Origin: Riemerella anatipestifer_F
GTDB lineage: Bacteria; Bacteroidota; Bacteroidia; Flavobacteriales; Weeksellaceae
Assembly: GCF_037861325.1 (NCBI RefSeq)
Contig: NZ_JAFELW010000004.1
Direction: 5' to 3' (one strand)
Length of the DNA: 64,000 nt
Shown here: piece by piece, positions 23,598 through 32,395 of the stretch
Layout: each line of letters starts with the position of its first letter
Position numbering within the stretch: the stretch's first letter is position 1
The notes under the pieces: model-generated
What the model was told of the DNA's origin: nothing
Databases searched by the model: none
Seen by the model: only the letters and a program-made list of their open reading frames with translations
Translations under genes and position numbers: made by a program

Positions 23598-25286
23598 TTA
23601 CACCACCATCTTGTTGTGTAAATTGATGATTTTATAATACAACTCGTTTAATTGTTCAGCATCTTTAACAGGAGCGTACTTTTCTATTTCTATATTAGAA
23701 ACTAATTGCCTGTATTCTTCAGCTATAAAATAGCCCTTCTTCTCTTCTATGACAGATTGAATATTGATGCTGTTTGAATTAAAATAGTGCTGAACTTTTA
23801 TCTTCATTTTATCAAAAGTATCAAAAAACATTGGGTAGTTTTTATACTCTAGAGATTCTCTCAGAACTCTGTAATCATCTTCAAAATCAATTATACTGTA
23901 ATGTTGTACTTTAAAATCAGATTTTATATGAGCTGCATTACCTTTTTTCTTTAATCTCTTACTCAATAAAAAACCTCCTAAAAAACTACTTAACAATAGT
24001 AATCCTCCTAGAAGATACCATTTAGTATTTTCAGAGCTTTTAAAAGTTTCATTTTTAATTTTCGGAAGTTGTACGGTTTCTAAGACATAGTTGGTATTGT
24101 CTATCACTTTATCCAAAGTGTTAGTTTTTGATTTATCTAAACTATCGGAAGCCACCAACAAATTCACTTCATTAAGTTCTAATGTATGATAAGATTCTTT
24201 TTTAGGGTCAAAATAAGCCAAAGGCTCCAACTCTAGTTTTATATCACCAAGTACATTAGGCACTACTAAATACTTAGCAACTAAACTCCCCTTCATTCCA
24301 TGCTGGGTAACGGCTATATTTTTTGTAATTTTTGGAGGATAAACCTTGTAATCTTTACTAGGTACAAGTGAAGGAAATTGCAATCTATCCAAATTGCCTA
24401 CCCCTTTTAAACGCACCGTAAAATAAAACGGCACTCCCTTTTTCACCTCTTTTACAACACTATCAGATGCTATTTCAAACTGCCCAACTGCATTTTTGAA
24501 CCCAACAGGCGCCTCTTTTGGTAACGACTTAACTCTTATAGAGTTTTTTGAGTTAGAATATATAACCTCATCTTTCCCCGTTCCTGCTACCTTAGCAGAA
24601 ATTTTAGGGAGCTCCACCTGTCCAGATTTTTCAGGAAACATTACATACACTCCCAATACTTGAGACAAAAGTATATTCCCCTCTAACGGCTCTATATCAT
24701 CTGACCTTCCTGATATAAGGTAAAACCTATTATCCCCATTTTTTGGAAGTTTAATATCGTGGATTCTTTGAAAATAGTCTATATTCTTAGCATACGCTTT
24801 GAGCTCTACCACTGCTCCTTGATGCTGATAAACAGAGTGACTTTTAACCTGTAGTTTTAGTTGAATATCATCGGAAATCTTATTATTACTCAATACCTCT
24901 CTTCCCGTTACAGATACTTCAAACGGCTCTGTTTTATATATTTTCCCATTTACAGTTACCAAAGCACTCCCAATCTTTAGTTTACCTGTTTTTTTTGGCG
25001 CTATAAGTATCTGATAAACAATCTGGTCTACCGTAATATTTTTATCAGGGTCTAAGAAGGTATTTCTAGAGGAACCATCGCTTAGAACTTCAAATTTTGA
25101 AAGGTCAGGCAACCTTATGAGAGATTCTTGTCTGTATTCGTTACCATTAAGCTCTAACATTATTGTAAATAATACAGGCTCATTTGCTTTGACTTCTTTG
25201 GTATTAGTTTCTGCATAAAAAGAGACTTGCCCGTACAATTTTACGGACAATAAGAATAGTAATATACTCCAAAACTCCTTACGCAT
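23598..25286 (-). CDS. batD: BatD family protein
   Basis: 562 residues. An N-terminal signal peptide (MRKEFWSILLFLLSVKLYGQ) is followed by a large periplasmic part of repeated immunoglobulin-like beta domains (about 20-400), starting VSFYAETNTKEVKANEPVLFTI. One membrane helix (about 425-445, WYLLGGLLLLSSFLGGFLL) and a cytosolic helical tail complete it. This is the BatD layout of the Bacteroides aerotolerance operon. It is the last gene of the moxR-bat operon and lies 5 bases after batC. The ATG at 25286 begins the signal peptide. The role is thought to be in envelope stress or protein assembly; no enzymatic function is known. Confidence 0.88.
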   Translation of the reverse strand: MRKEFWSILLFLLSVKLYGQVSFYAETNTKEVKANEPVLFTIMLELNGNEYRQESLIRLPDLSKFEVLSDGSSRNTFLDPDKNITVDQIVYQILIAPKKTGKLKIGSALVTVNGKIYKTEPFEVSVTGREVLSNNKISDDIQLKLQVKSHSVYQHQGAVVELKAYAKNIDYFQRIHDIKLPKNGDNRFYLISGRSDDIEPLEGNILLSQVLGVYVMFPEKSGQVELPKISAKVAGTGKDEVIYSNSKNSIRVKSLPKEAPVGFKNAVGQFEIASDSVVKEVKKGVPFYFTVRLKGVGNLDRLQFPSLVPSKDYKVYPPKITKNIAVTQHGMKGSLVAKYLVVPNVLGDIKLELEPLAYFDPKKESYHTLELNEVNLLVASDSLDKSKTNTLDKVIDNTNYVLETVQLPKIKNETFKSSENTKWYLLGGLLLLSSFLGGFLLSKRLKKKGNAAHIKSDFKVQHYSIIDFEDDYRVLRESLEYKNYPMFFDTFDKMKIKVQHYFNSNSINIQSVIEEKKGYFIAEEYRQLVSNIEIEKYAPVKDAEQLNELYYKIINLHNKMVV

Positions 25287-25291
25287 TATAG

Positions 25292-26053
25292 CTACCAATC
25301 CTTTTCATTACTTTTGGGATCTATATATGAATTTTTATTAAGAATTCTTCTTGCAGCATCTCGCTCTTTACTTTCCAAGCGTTGCATAATTCTATTTTCT
25401 TCTTCCTTAGACATTCCTCTTTTGTTTTCAGAGCTGTTATTATCAGGTTTAGGCGTCTGTCCTGTACCCTGACCTTTATCTTTCTCATTAGCCCCACCGT
25501 CTTTATTTTTATCTGAATTTTGAGGCGACTCTTGTTCAGATTTTTTTTGCTGATTATCTTGTGATTTATCTTGCTCCGAATTTTGATTTTGAGATTTGTT
25601 ATTCGATTTTGATTGATTCTTCTCCTTTTGTTTTAACTTAGAAATATTATAATTCTTTCTTATAGACTCATTGTAAGGGTCTTGTTGTAAAGCTTTCTTG
25701 TAGAACTCAGCGGCTTTATCATAATTTTGAGCCTTCATTTCTGCATTGCCTAAGTTGTACAGAGCAGCCATTTTATCTTCCTTAGTTTTCGCTAGAGATA
25801 AAGCTTTCTGGTATTCTGCCTTTGCTTCAGAATACATTTCTCTCTTATACAAAGTATTACCTAAATTATAATGACCACCAAAGTCCTGCTTCTTTTTAAT
25901 AGCCTCTAAAAAGTAAGACGAAGCTTTATCATAGTTTTTAGAATCATATTCTCTATTTCCCTTATAGGACAACGCATTGTAGCTACCCTGCCCTTGCAAG
26001 ATATAGATACAAAAGAAAGTTAAACAAAAACTAATAAATAGATTCCTAGTCAT
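25292..26053 (-). CDS. batC: BatC-like tetratricopeptide repeat protein
   Basis: 253 residues. Signal peptide (about 1-22) followed by three to four TPR units (about 24-140; for example GNREYDSKNYDKASSYFLEA, YNLGNTLYKREMYSEAKAEY, YNLGNAEMKAQNYDKAAEFY). A low-complexity tail (about 145-225) is rich in Asn, Gln, Ser, Lys and Asp, and the end is charged (GMSKEEENRIMQRLESKERDAARRIL). The TPR part probably binds other Bat proteins in the periplasm. It lies between batB and batD. BatC and BatE proteins overlap in annotation, so the letter is approximate. Confidence 0.85.
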   Translation of the reverse strand: MTRNLFISFCLTFFCIYILQGQGSYNALSYKGNREYDSKNYDKASSYFLEAIKKKQDFGGHYNLGNTLYKREMYSEAKAEYQKALSLAKTKEDKMAALYNLGNAEMKAQNYDKAAEFYKKALQQDPYNESIRKNYNISKLKQKEKNQSKSNNKSQNQNSEQDKSQDNQQKKSEQESPQNSDKNKDGGANEKDKGQGTGQTPKPDNNSSENKRGMSKEEENRIMQRLESKERDAARRILNKNSYIDPKSNEKDW

Positions 26054-26075
26054 TTACTATGCAAAAATAACGATT

Positions 26076-27083
26076 TTAAATGTTAAAATCTCGCTTAGGA
26101 TTTGTTAAATAAATGATAAAAAATAAAAGCAAAGCCACCGCCAAAAAGTATTGATAGTAATGTACCCCCGTTTGAGATTTCACAAAACTTTCTGTTGTAG
26201 AAGATTGTTTTTTAAGATTTTCTAAAATCTCATTAACTGCTTTATCTATATGATTACCATCAATATAAACACCTCCTGTCTTTTCAGAAATATTTATTAA
26301 AGCCTGAGTTTGTCTTTTAGAAATTACCGTTTCCCCCATTAGACTAGACTTATACCCCATCAATTGTCCAAAAATATATTCGGGAATTGGAGCTCCTTCC
26401 TCTGTACCTACACCTACGGTAATAACCTGTATTCCATTAGATTGAGCTTCTTTTATCGCTGCAGCTTCATTGCCTTCATTATCTTCACCATCACTTATCA
26501 GTACTATCCTGCCAGACCCTTTGGAAACGGTCTTAAATTTAGAAACCGCCACCTGCATGGCTTTATAGAAATCCGTCCCTTGCGTAGAAACCACCGAAGT
26601 TTCCAAACCAGACACAAAAGATTCCGCCGCCAAATAATCCGTAGTTAATGGCATTACCGAAAAAGCCTCTCCTGCAAAAACAGCCAAACCCACTCTATCA
26701 TTAGTCATTTTTTGCATAGATGACATTACAATATTTTTCGCTAACGAAAGCCTATCTGGAGCAACATCTTGAGCATTCATAGAGTTAGAAACATCTACAA
26801 GAAACATTACATTATTCATTTTTTGCTGCACTTTAATTTCTTCTTTACCTCCCATTAAATCCATCATCGCAAAAATTAAAAATAAAAATGCCACAAAATA
26901 CATCACCAAGAAAAACTTAGGATACCACTTTGTTTTTTCAAATAATGTACTCTGAAAGCGTTCATCTGCAAAATAGCCTCTAACCCTTTCTTTCCATTTT
27001 AAATAACGAAACAAAAGATAACCCAATAATGGTAACAAAAGCGTCAATAATGCATACCAATAATTACCCAAATACCAATCCAT
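26076..27083 (-). CDS. batB: BatB, VWA-domain membrane protein
   Basis: 335 residues. Two N-terminal membrane helices (about 8-27 and 57-77), then a von Willebrand factor A domain with a complete MIDAS: DVSNSMN (about 97-103), the Thr in TTDY region and SDGEDNEG (about 192). A C-terminal helix (about 308-328) follows. It is thought to act with BatA in a periplasmic or membrane complex. The reading frame can start at GTG 27086, but the ATG at 27081-27083 is preferred. It is paralogous to the preceding batA. Confidence 0.9.
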   Translation of the reverse strand: MDWYLGNYWYALLTLLLPLLGYLLFRYLKWKERVRGYFADERFQSTLFEKTKWYPKFFLVMYFVAFLFLIFAMMDLMGGKEEIKVQQKMNNVMFLVDVSNSMNAQDVAPDRLSLAKNIVMSSMQKMTNDRVGLAVFAGEAFSVMPLTTDYLAAESFVSGLETSVVSTQGTDFYKAMQVAVSKFKTVSKGSGRIVLISDGEDNEGNEAAAIKEAQSNGIQVITVGVGTEEGAPIPEYIFGQLMGYKSSLMGETVISKRQTQALINISEKTGGVYIDGNHIDKAVNEILENLKKQSSTTESFVKSQTGVHYYQYFLAVALLLFFIIYLTNPKRDFNI

Positions 27084-27107
27084 CACTATAACATAAAGTT
27101 TCTCTTG

Positions 27108-28100
27108 TTAATTTAATACTCTAAACACCCTCCATCTCAACAAAGCATCTAAAACTAAAGTTACCAATGCTATCCATAAAAGCCATCTGAAATACTCTTG
27201 ATAATTGTAAATCTTAGAGGTTTTAATATTAGACTTTTCTAAAGTATCTATTTCTTCGTAAATCTGCTTTAAACTCTCATTAGAGGTCGCTCTAAAATAC
27301 TTACCTCCTGTAATTTGAGCTACATCTCTCAGAAGATATTCATCTATTTTAACCTGCTCCTCTGTAAACACCAAATTACCAAAAATATCTTGTTGCGTAG
27401 GCATCAGTGCTAAACCATTACTCCCAATACCTATGGTGTAAACTTTAATATCATTATTTCGTGCCAGTTCTGCCGCTGTTAGTGGAGACATAGCGTTGTC
27501 TATAGTATTTACACCATCTGTCATCAAAATAATGATTTTTGACTTTGCTTTAGACTTTCTTAAATGGCTCACAGCTACCGCCAAACCATCGCCGATATTA
27601 GTTCCACCTTCCAAATCCATCGGGTTAAAACTCATCAATTCTTCCTCTGCTACCCTATGATCCGAAGTCAAAGGCACTCTCATCAACGCCTCTCCAGAAT
27701 ATTCCACCAAGCCTATCCTATCCGTAGTTCTTTGCTTAATGAAAGTCCTTGCAATCTCTTTGAGAGCCGTTAGCCTATCGGGTTCTAAATCTTTAGCCAA
27801 CATACTCAGCGACACATCTATGGAAAGCACAATATCCATACCTTTAGTCTCGTCCCTATCTTCCGAAATACTGAAAGTTCTAGGTCTTGCTATTGCTAAA
27901 ATAAGAGCCGAGAGAATAATATATTTAGAAATTCTAAGTAGCCATAATACCGCTCCGAAATAAGAAATCACCTGCATATTCTTAGTAGAAGACACAGCAA
28001 CCCCTTTTCTTTTCTTATGACTTAAATCTCTAAAAATAAGAGGTATAAAACCTAAAAAAAGTAATAAAAACCAAGGACTATGAAACTCGAAATTAAACAT
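27108..28100 (-). CDS. batA: BatA, VWA-domain membrane protein
   Basis: 330 residues with membrane helices near the N-terminus (about 10-25 and 56-72) and C-terminus (about 305-322), and a VWA domain between. The MIDAS is intact: DVSLSM (95-100), GGTNIGDGL and MTDGVNTID. SYFGAVLWLLRISKYI precedes the domain as in other BatA proteins. Its start overlaps the stop of the upstream gene by 8 bases (28093-28100), so the two are coupled. Confidence 0.92.
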   Translation of the reverse strand: MFNFEFHSPWFLLLFLGFIPLIFRDLSHKKRKGVAVSSTKNMQVISYFGAVLWLLRISKYIILSALILAIARPRTFSISEDRDETKGMDIVLSIDVSLSMLAKDLEPDRLTALKEIARTFIKQRTTDRIGLVEYSGEALMRVPLTSDHRVAEEELMSFNPMDLEGGTNIGDGLAVAVSHLRKSKAKSKIIILMTDGVNTIDNAMSPLTAAELARNNDIKVYTIGIGSNGLALMPTQQDIFGNLVFTEEQVKIDEYLLRDVAQITGGKYFRATSNESLKQIYEEIDTLEKSNIKTSKIYNYQEYFRWLLWIALVTLVLDALLRWRVFRVLN

Positions 28101-28995
28101 CTTTCCTTAAGTTTTCAAATTCTATATCTTGATATGAACGCTTCACAAAATCTACTATTTTCTGATAGTCGGTTTCCATTAAATCTGCATCAGGAATGGT
28201 TTTAGCAAACTTTACTAAATCTCCTCTCAAAAAGACTTCCTCTATCACTTTTTCGTTTTCTATGGATATTTTAGAGTCTTCTTTCATTAAAGCCAACAAA
28301 TCATCTGTCAACAAAACTTCCGCAGGAATATGGTACTGTTCTTGTAAAAAAGTCCTACTAATCTCTATAAGTTCCACATAAAAACTTCTGTAATTACCTG
28401 ACTGAATATACTTTTTCTTCTTTAATAACTCTAGTGCTTTCAGAGTTTTATTAGTTGGTAATTTAGCCTCTGCCGATTTTTTTCTTCCGTATTTAACAAA
28501 GAATCCTATCAGAAATACCAATGCTAAAAAGCCCAAAACACCCAACACATAATATTTATACAGCTCCCAATAATCTCTTACTCCAAGCTCTACCTGCTTG
28601 TTATTCATAATATCCTTTACCTCATCTCCTTGTTGAGCCGTATTTACCACTTGTATTTCGTAAGGTATCGTTGTTTGTACCTGCCCTCCAATTTTGAATT
28701 CCAAAGGTGGAATCTTAAAAGTTCCTTCCTCAAAAATAGCAAACTCTATCAGCCTCGTGTATTGGTCTTCTTTTTTATCTATATCATCTTTAATTTCCTC
28801 AAAATGAAAAGGTAACAACTCATTTTTAGGAGCAGATACTACATCTTTCCCTTGAAGACCATTGATGGTTATTTTAAGCACCGTAGGCTCTCCCATTCCT
28901 ACTTTATTTTTTGTAAGACTAGAGGAAAGTGTTTGAGCACCAAAGCACTGTAAAAGAAATACTGCTATATATGTATAAATTATTCTTAATTTCAT
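28093..28995 (-). CDS. BatD-like/DUF4381-like membrane protein of the bat operon
   Basis: 300 residues. Signal peptide (about 1-20), a beta-rich periplasmic domain (about 21-125, TLSSSLTKNKVGMGEPTVLKI) that resembles the first domain of BatD, one membrane helix (about 148-168, YYVLGVLGFLALVFLIGFFV) and a cytosolic helical domain with YVELIEISRTFLQEQYHIPAEVLLTDDLLALM. The layout is that of the unnamed gene between the DUF58 gene and batA in Bacteroidota. It overlaps the DUF58 gene by 4 bases and batA by 8. Function unknown. Confidence 0.8.
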   Translation of the reverse strand: MKLRIIYTYIAVFLLQCFGAQTLSSSLTKNKVGMGEPTVLKITINGLQGKDVVSAPKNELLPFHFEEIKDDIDKKEDQYTRLIEFAIFEEGTFKIPPLEFKIGGQVQTTIPYEIQVVNTAQQGDEVKDIMNNKQVELGVRDYWELYKYYVLGVLGFLALVFLIGFFVKYGRKKSAEAKLPTNKTLKALELLKKKKYIQSGNYRSFYVELIEISRTFLQEQYHIPAEVLLTDDLLALMKEDSKISIENEKVIEEVFLRGDLVKFAKTIPDADLMETDYQKIVDFVKRSYQDIEFENLRKDV

Positions 28996-29855
28996 CTCCT
29001 TTGGAAGTATTGATATAATGCTCGCGTGTAATCAGCTCCTGTTTTAAGGTCTATGAAATGAGCAGAACTTTTATCAAAAGTTTCCTTCATCTTTTTTAAA
29101 TTCTGCTTTTGCTCTTCAGCAAAATGATATCTAAATCTCCGGTTAGAAGTGTTCACCCAGATATTTTCTCCCGTTTCTACATCTTGAAAAAACACATATC
29201 CCACATCTGGAATTTCGTTATCCTTATCATCTGCCACCCTTATTCCTAATAGTTGATGCTTTCTTGATGCTACCTTTAATGTTTTCTCATCTATCTCATC
29301 ATTAAAATCGGATAGTAAAAACAAAAACGATTTCTTCTTAAAAACATTCATCACATATCCTAAAGCTACATCTATATTAGATTTCGCAGGTACATAATCT
29401 GCTGACAAAATTTGACTCAAAATGGCTAAAATATGCTTCCTACCTTTCTGTGGTGGAATAACTTTATATACTTTATCTGCAAAAAGTACCACACCCACCT
29501 TGTCATTATTCCCCACCGCTGAAAACCCTAAACTAGCACAAATCTCTGCTACAAATTCTTTCTTTAGTTGAACCTTCGTCCCATAATCCATAGACGCAGA
29601 AATATCTACCAATAGCATAATGGTAAGCTCTCTTTCCTCCTCCATTACCTTAACAAAAGGTTCTTTGAAACGAGCCGTTTTATTCCAGTCAATCCTTCTA
29701 ATATCATCTCCAAACTGATATTGCCTCACTTCAGAAAAAGCCATTCCTTGCCCCTTGAAAGCACTATGATACTGCCCCATAAGTGCCGCATCTGTCCTTT
29801 TTTTGGTGCGAATTTCTATCTGCTTAACTTTCTTTATGATGTCTTTTACCTGCAT
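28992..29855 (-). CDS. DUF58 domain protein of the bat operon
   Basis: 287-residue cytosolic protein of the DUF58 family. The signature is YQFGDDIRRIDWNKTARFKEPFVKVMEEERE (about 47-77). A VWA-like fold follows with a MIDAS-like DISASMDYG (about 84-92). DUF58 proteins are regularly found beside MoxR ATPases and are thought to be their adaptors or substrates. It lies between moxR and the BatD-like gene. Confidence 0.9.
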   Translation of the reverse strand: MQVKDIIKKVKQIEIRTKKRTDAALMGQYHSAFKGQGMAFSEVRQYQFGDDIRRIDWNKTARFKEPFVKVMEEERELTIMLLVDISASMDYGTKVQLKKEFVAEICASLGFSAVGNNDKVGVVLFADKVYKVIPPQKGRKHILAILSQILSADYVPAKSNIDVALGYVMNVFKKKSFLFLLSDFNDEIDEKTLKVASRKHQLLGIRVADDKDNEIPDVGYVFFQDVETGENIWVNTSNRRFRYHFAEEQKQNLKKMKETFDKSSAHFIDLKTGADYTRALYQYFQRR

Positions 29856-29885
29856 CTATTTTTCTGTATCAAATAAAATAAAGTT

Positions 29886-30890
29886 TTACGGAGCTTGAAC
29901 TCTAGCTAAAACTCTATCTACAATTTCATCTGTAGTGATGTTTTCGGCTTCAGCTTCAAAACTAAGTCCAATTCGGTGTCTTAAAACATCTTTTGCAATC
30001 TCTTTAACATCTTCTGGAATCACGAAAGCTCTTCCTTTAATAAAAGCTATCGCACGAGATGCCACCGCTAAACTAATAGATGCTCTAGGAGACGCACCGA
30101 AACTAATGTAGTCCTTTAAATCGGATAAGCCATAACGCTCAGGAAAACGAGTTGCAAAGACCATATCCAAAATATACTTCTCTATTTTTTCGTCCAAATA
30201 GATTTTATTGATAAGTTGCTTAGCCTCTGAAATTTGCTCCAAAGATACCACTGGATTTACCTTAGGAATATCTGATGTGGACACCATTCTCATTACCGCT
30301 CTTTCGTCCTCAAATTCAGGATATTCTATTTTACACTTTAACATAAAACGGTCGGTTTGTGCCTCTGGTAAAAGGTAAGTTCCTTCTTGGTCAATAGGGT
30401 TTTGCGTTGCCATTACAAGAAATGGTTTTGGCAACTGTAATGTTTCATCACCTATAGTTACCTGCTTTTCTTGCATCACTTCCAATAGTGCCGATTGCAC
30501 CTTTGCTGGAGCTCGGTTAATCTCATCAGCCAACACAAAATTAGCAAACACAGGACCTTTCTTTATAGAAAAATCATTCTCTTTAACATTATAAATCATT
30601 GTACCTACCACATCTGCAGGCAAAAGGTCTGGCGTAAACTGTATTCTTGAAAACTGCCCTTGTAAGGCTTCCGAAAGTGTTTTTATAGCCAAAGTTTTTG
30701 CCAAGCCTGGCACGCCTTCCAAAAGGATATGCCCATTACCCAAAAGCCCTACTAGCAATCTATCCACCATATAAGACTGCCCTATAACCACCTTCTCCAT
30801 CTCTTCTTTTAAGAGCTTAAAATGATAGTTCTGAACTTGAATCTGTTCACTTAAAATCTTTATTTCTTCCGCTTGATGTAATTCTGCCAT
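29886..30890 (-). CDS. MoxR-family AAA+ ATPase
   Basis: 334-residue cytosolic AAA+ ATPase of the MoxR/RavA group. Walker A is LLEGVPGLAKTLAIKTL (about 55-71), Walker B VLADEINRAPAKVQSALLEVM (about 118-138), sensor I ATQNPIDQEGTYLLPEAQTDRF, and a lid domain with FGASPRASISLAVASRA. It opens the seven-gene operon moxR - DUF58 - BatD-like - batA - batB - batC - batD and probably acts as a chaperone that matures or loads the VWA proteins. A TATTTTTG box lies only 7 bases upstream of this ATG, which may point to a leaderless mRNA. Confidence 0.92.
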   Translation of the reverse strand: MAELHQAEEIKILSEQIQVQNYHFKLLKEEMEKVVIGQSYMVDRLLVGLLGNGHILLEGVPGLAKTLAIKTLSEALQGQFSRIQFTPDLLPADVVGTMIYNVKENDFSIKKGPVFANFVLADEINRAPAKVQSALLEVMQEKQVTIGDETLQLPKPFLVMATQNPIDQEGTYLLPEAQTDRFMLKCKIEYPEFEDERAVMRMVSTSDIPKVNPVVSLEQISEAKQLINKIYLDEKIEKYILDMVFATRFPERYGLSDLKDYISFGASPRASISLAVASRAIAFIKGRAFVIPEDVKEIAKDVLRHRIGLSFEAEAENITTDEIVDRVLARVQAP

Positions 30891-31105
30891 TTTTATTCAA
30901 AAATATTTGGTAAAAGTGCAATAATTCGAGAATATTTTCAAAATAAATTAAGCTAAATTTGTGTTAAAGTTTGTTAAATTAAATCCTTTATTCATCGTAC
31001 TTAACCAACCTCTCCCTAGAAAATAGTTAATTTATTCTAAAACTTTGGCATTTTCAACTAATTAAACTATTTTTGAGGATTAAATACATTTTTAATAAAG
31101 TTGAA

Positions 31106-31570
31106 ATGAACTATCATTTTTCTAACCATAAAGCTGTCAGAAAAAATCTGTTAGAAGTACTGCAAAGCACTCCTTTGGAGCAATTGCTCATAATTCCTGA
31201 TGGATTTAATAATAATATCTATTGGAATATTGCTCATTGTGTAGCCACTCAACAGTTGTTGCATTACTATCTTAGTGGCAACCCTTTTCGTATAGACTCT
31301 TACTGGATAGAACGATACAAAAAAGGAACACTCCCAAACTTAGATGTAAAGGATTCTGAAGTGGAAGATTTAGGATTTTTACTCTCGGAAACCTCCAAAA
31401 TTTTAATGAAAGACTATGATAATGGTTTATTTTCGGACTATTCACCATATTCTACTAGTTTTGGGATAGATATTAAAAGTATCAAAGAAGCCATTATATT
31501 CAACAACTTACACGAAAGCTTACACTACGGCTATGTACTAGCACAGAAAAGAGCATTGATGATTGACTAA
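31106..31570 (+). CDS. DinB-like family protein
   Basis: 154-residue four-helix-bundle protein of the DinB/YfiT superfamily. The first conserved His is in YWNIAHCVATQQLLHYYLSG (about 40-60) and the metal-binding HxxxH-like pair in NNLHESLHYGYVLAQKRAL near the C-terminus. Members often bind a divalent metal and act in thiol-transfer or stress responses, but the substrate is not predictable. The ATG at 31106 (MNYHFSNHK) is preferred to upstream starts. It lies 10 bases before rlmB on the same strand. Confidence 0.75.
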   Translation: MNYHFSNHKAVRKNLLEVLQSTPLEQLLIIPDGFNNNIYWNIAHCVATQQLLHYYLSGNPFRIDSYWIERYKKGTLPNLDVKDSEVEDLGFLLSETSKILMKDYDNGLFSDYSPYSTSFGIDIKSIKEAIIFNNLHESLHYGYVLAQKRALMID

Positions 31571-31580
31571 ACAACAGAAA

Positions 31581-32357
31581 ATGAAGCAAGATTATACATC
31601 GCACAAAAAAAACAACGATAAAAAAGAGGATTTTATCTTCGGTTTAAGACCTGTAATAGAAGCCATAGAGGCTGGCAAAACCATAGATAAAGTATTCTTA
31701 CAAAATGGATTACAAGGGAGTATTTATGCGGAACTCAAAACACTTTTAGCAAAGCATAAAATCCGTCCTAACTATGTACCTATAGAAAAACTCAACCGTT
31801 TTACGAGAAAAAATCATCAAGGCGTGGTGGCTTTTATTTCAGACATTCCTTTCCATAGTATAGAAGCGGTACTCCCTGAAATATTTGAACAAGGTAAAAC
31901 GCCTTTCTTAGTCATTTTGGACAGGCTAACTGATGTTAGAAATTTCGGAGCTATTTGTAGAACTGCAGAATGTGTAGGCGTAGATGCCATCATCATTCCA
32001 GAAAAAGGTGCAGCTCCCATCAATTCAGATGCTATTAAAACTTCTGCTGGAGCCCTATACAATGTTAAAATATGTAAAGAAAAAAATCTAGCTCACACCG
32101 TAGATTTCCTTCAACAGTCGGGGGTTTCTGTATTTTCTGCAACCGAAAAAGCGGAACAACTAATCTATGATGTGGATTTTAGAATTCCTTTTGCCCTAGT
32201 AATGGGGAACGAGGAAAAAGGCATCTCCAAAGAAGTTCTTCACCATTCTGACGAAAAAATAAAACTACCAATAGAAGGTAAAACGCAATCCCTAAATGTG
32301 TCCGTAGCTTGTGGAGCTATCTTGTACGAAGTGGTAAGACAGAGAATGGGACTTTAA
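31581..32357 (+). CDS. rlmB: 23S rRNA (guanosine-2'-O-)-methyltransferase RlmB (SpoU family)
   Basis: 258-residue SPOUT methyltransferase. An N-terminal substrate-binding domain (about 17-90, IFGLRPVIEAIEAGKTIDKVFL) precedes the knotted catalytic domain with the three SpoU motifs: LDRLTDVRNFGAICRTAE (about 113-130), LVMGNEEKGIS (about 210) and IPIEGKTQSLNVSVA, here as KLPIEGKTQSLNV. The expected role is 2'-O-methylation of G2251 in 23S rRNA. I start at ATG 31581; the frame begins 6 codons earlier at TTG. Other SpoU members such as TrmH-like enzymes cannot be excluded. Confidence 0.9.
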   Translation: MKQDYTSHKKNNDKKEDFIFGLRPVIEAIEAGKTIDKVFLQNGLQGSIYAELKTLLAKHKIRPNYVPIEKLNRFTRKNHQGVVAFISDIPFHSIEAVLPEIFEQGKTPFLVILDRLTDVRNFGAICRTAECVGVDAIIIPEKGAAPINSDAIKTSAGALYNVKICKEKNLAHTVDFLQQSGVSVFSATEKAEQLIYDVDFRIPFALVMGNEEKGISKEVLHHSDEKIKLPIEGKTQSLNVSVACGAILYEVVRQRMGL

Positions 32358-32395
32358 AAATTAAAATAACACAACTAAAATTTGAAATATTTAAA

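Noticed and set aside
25430..25640. Low-complexity, repeat-like DNA in batC
   Set aside because: It encodes the Asn/Gln/Ser/Lys-rich linker of BatC; codons are mixed and no tandem unit of constant length is present, so it is not a phase-variation repeat.
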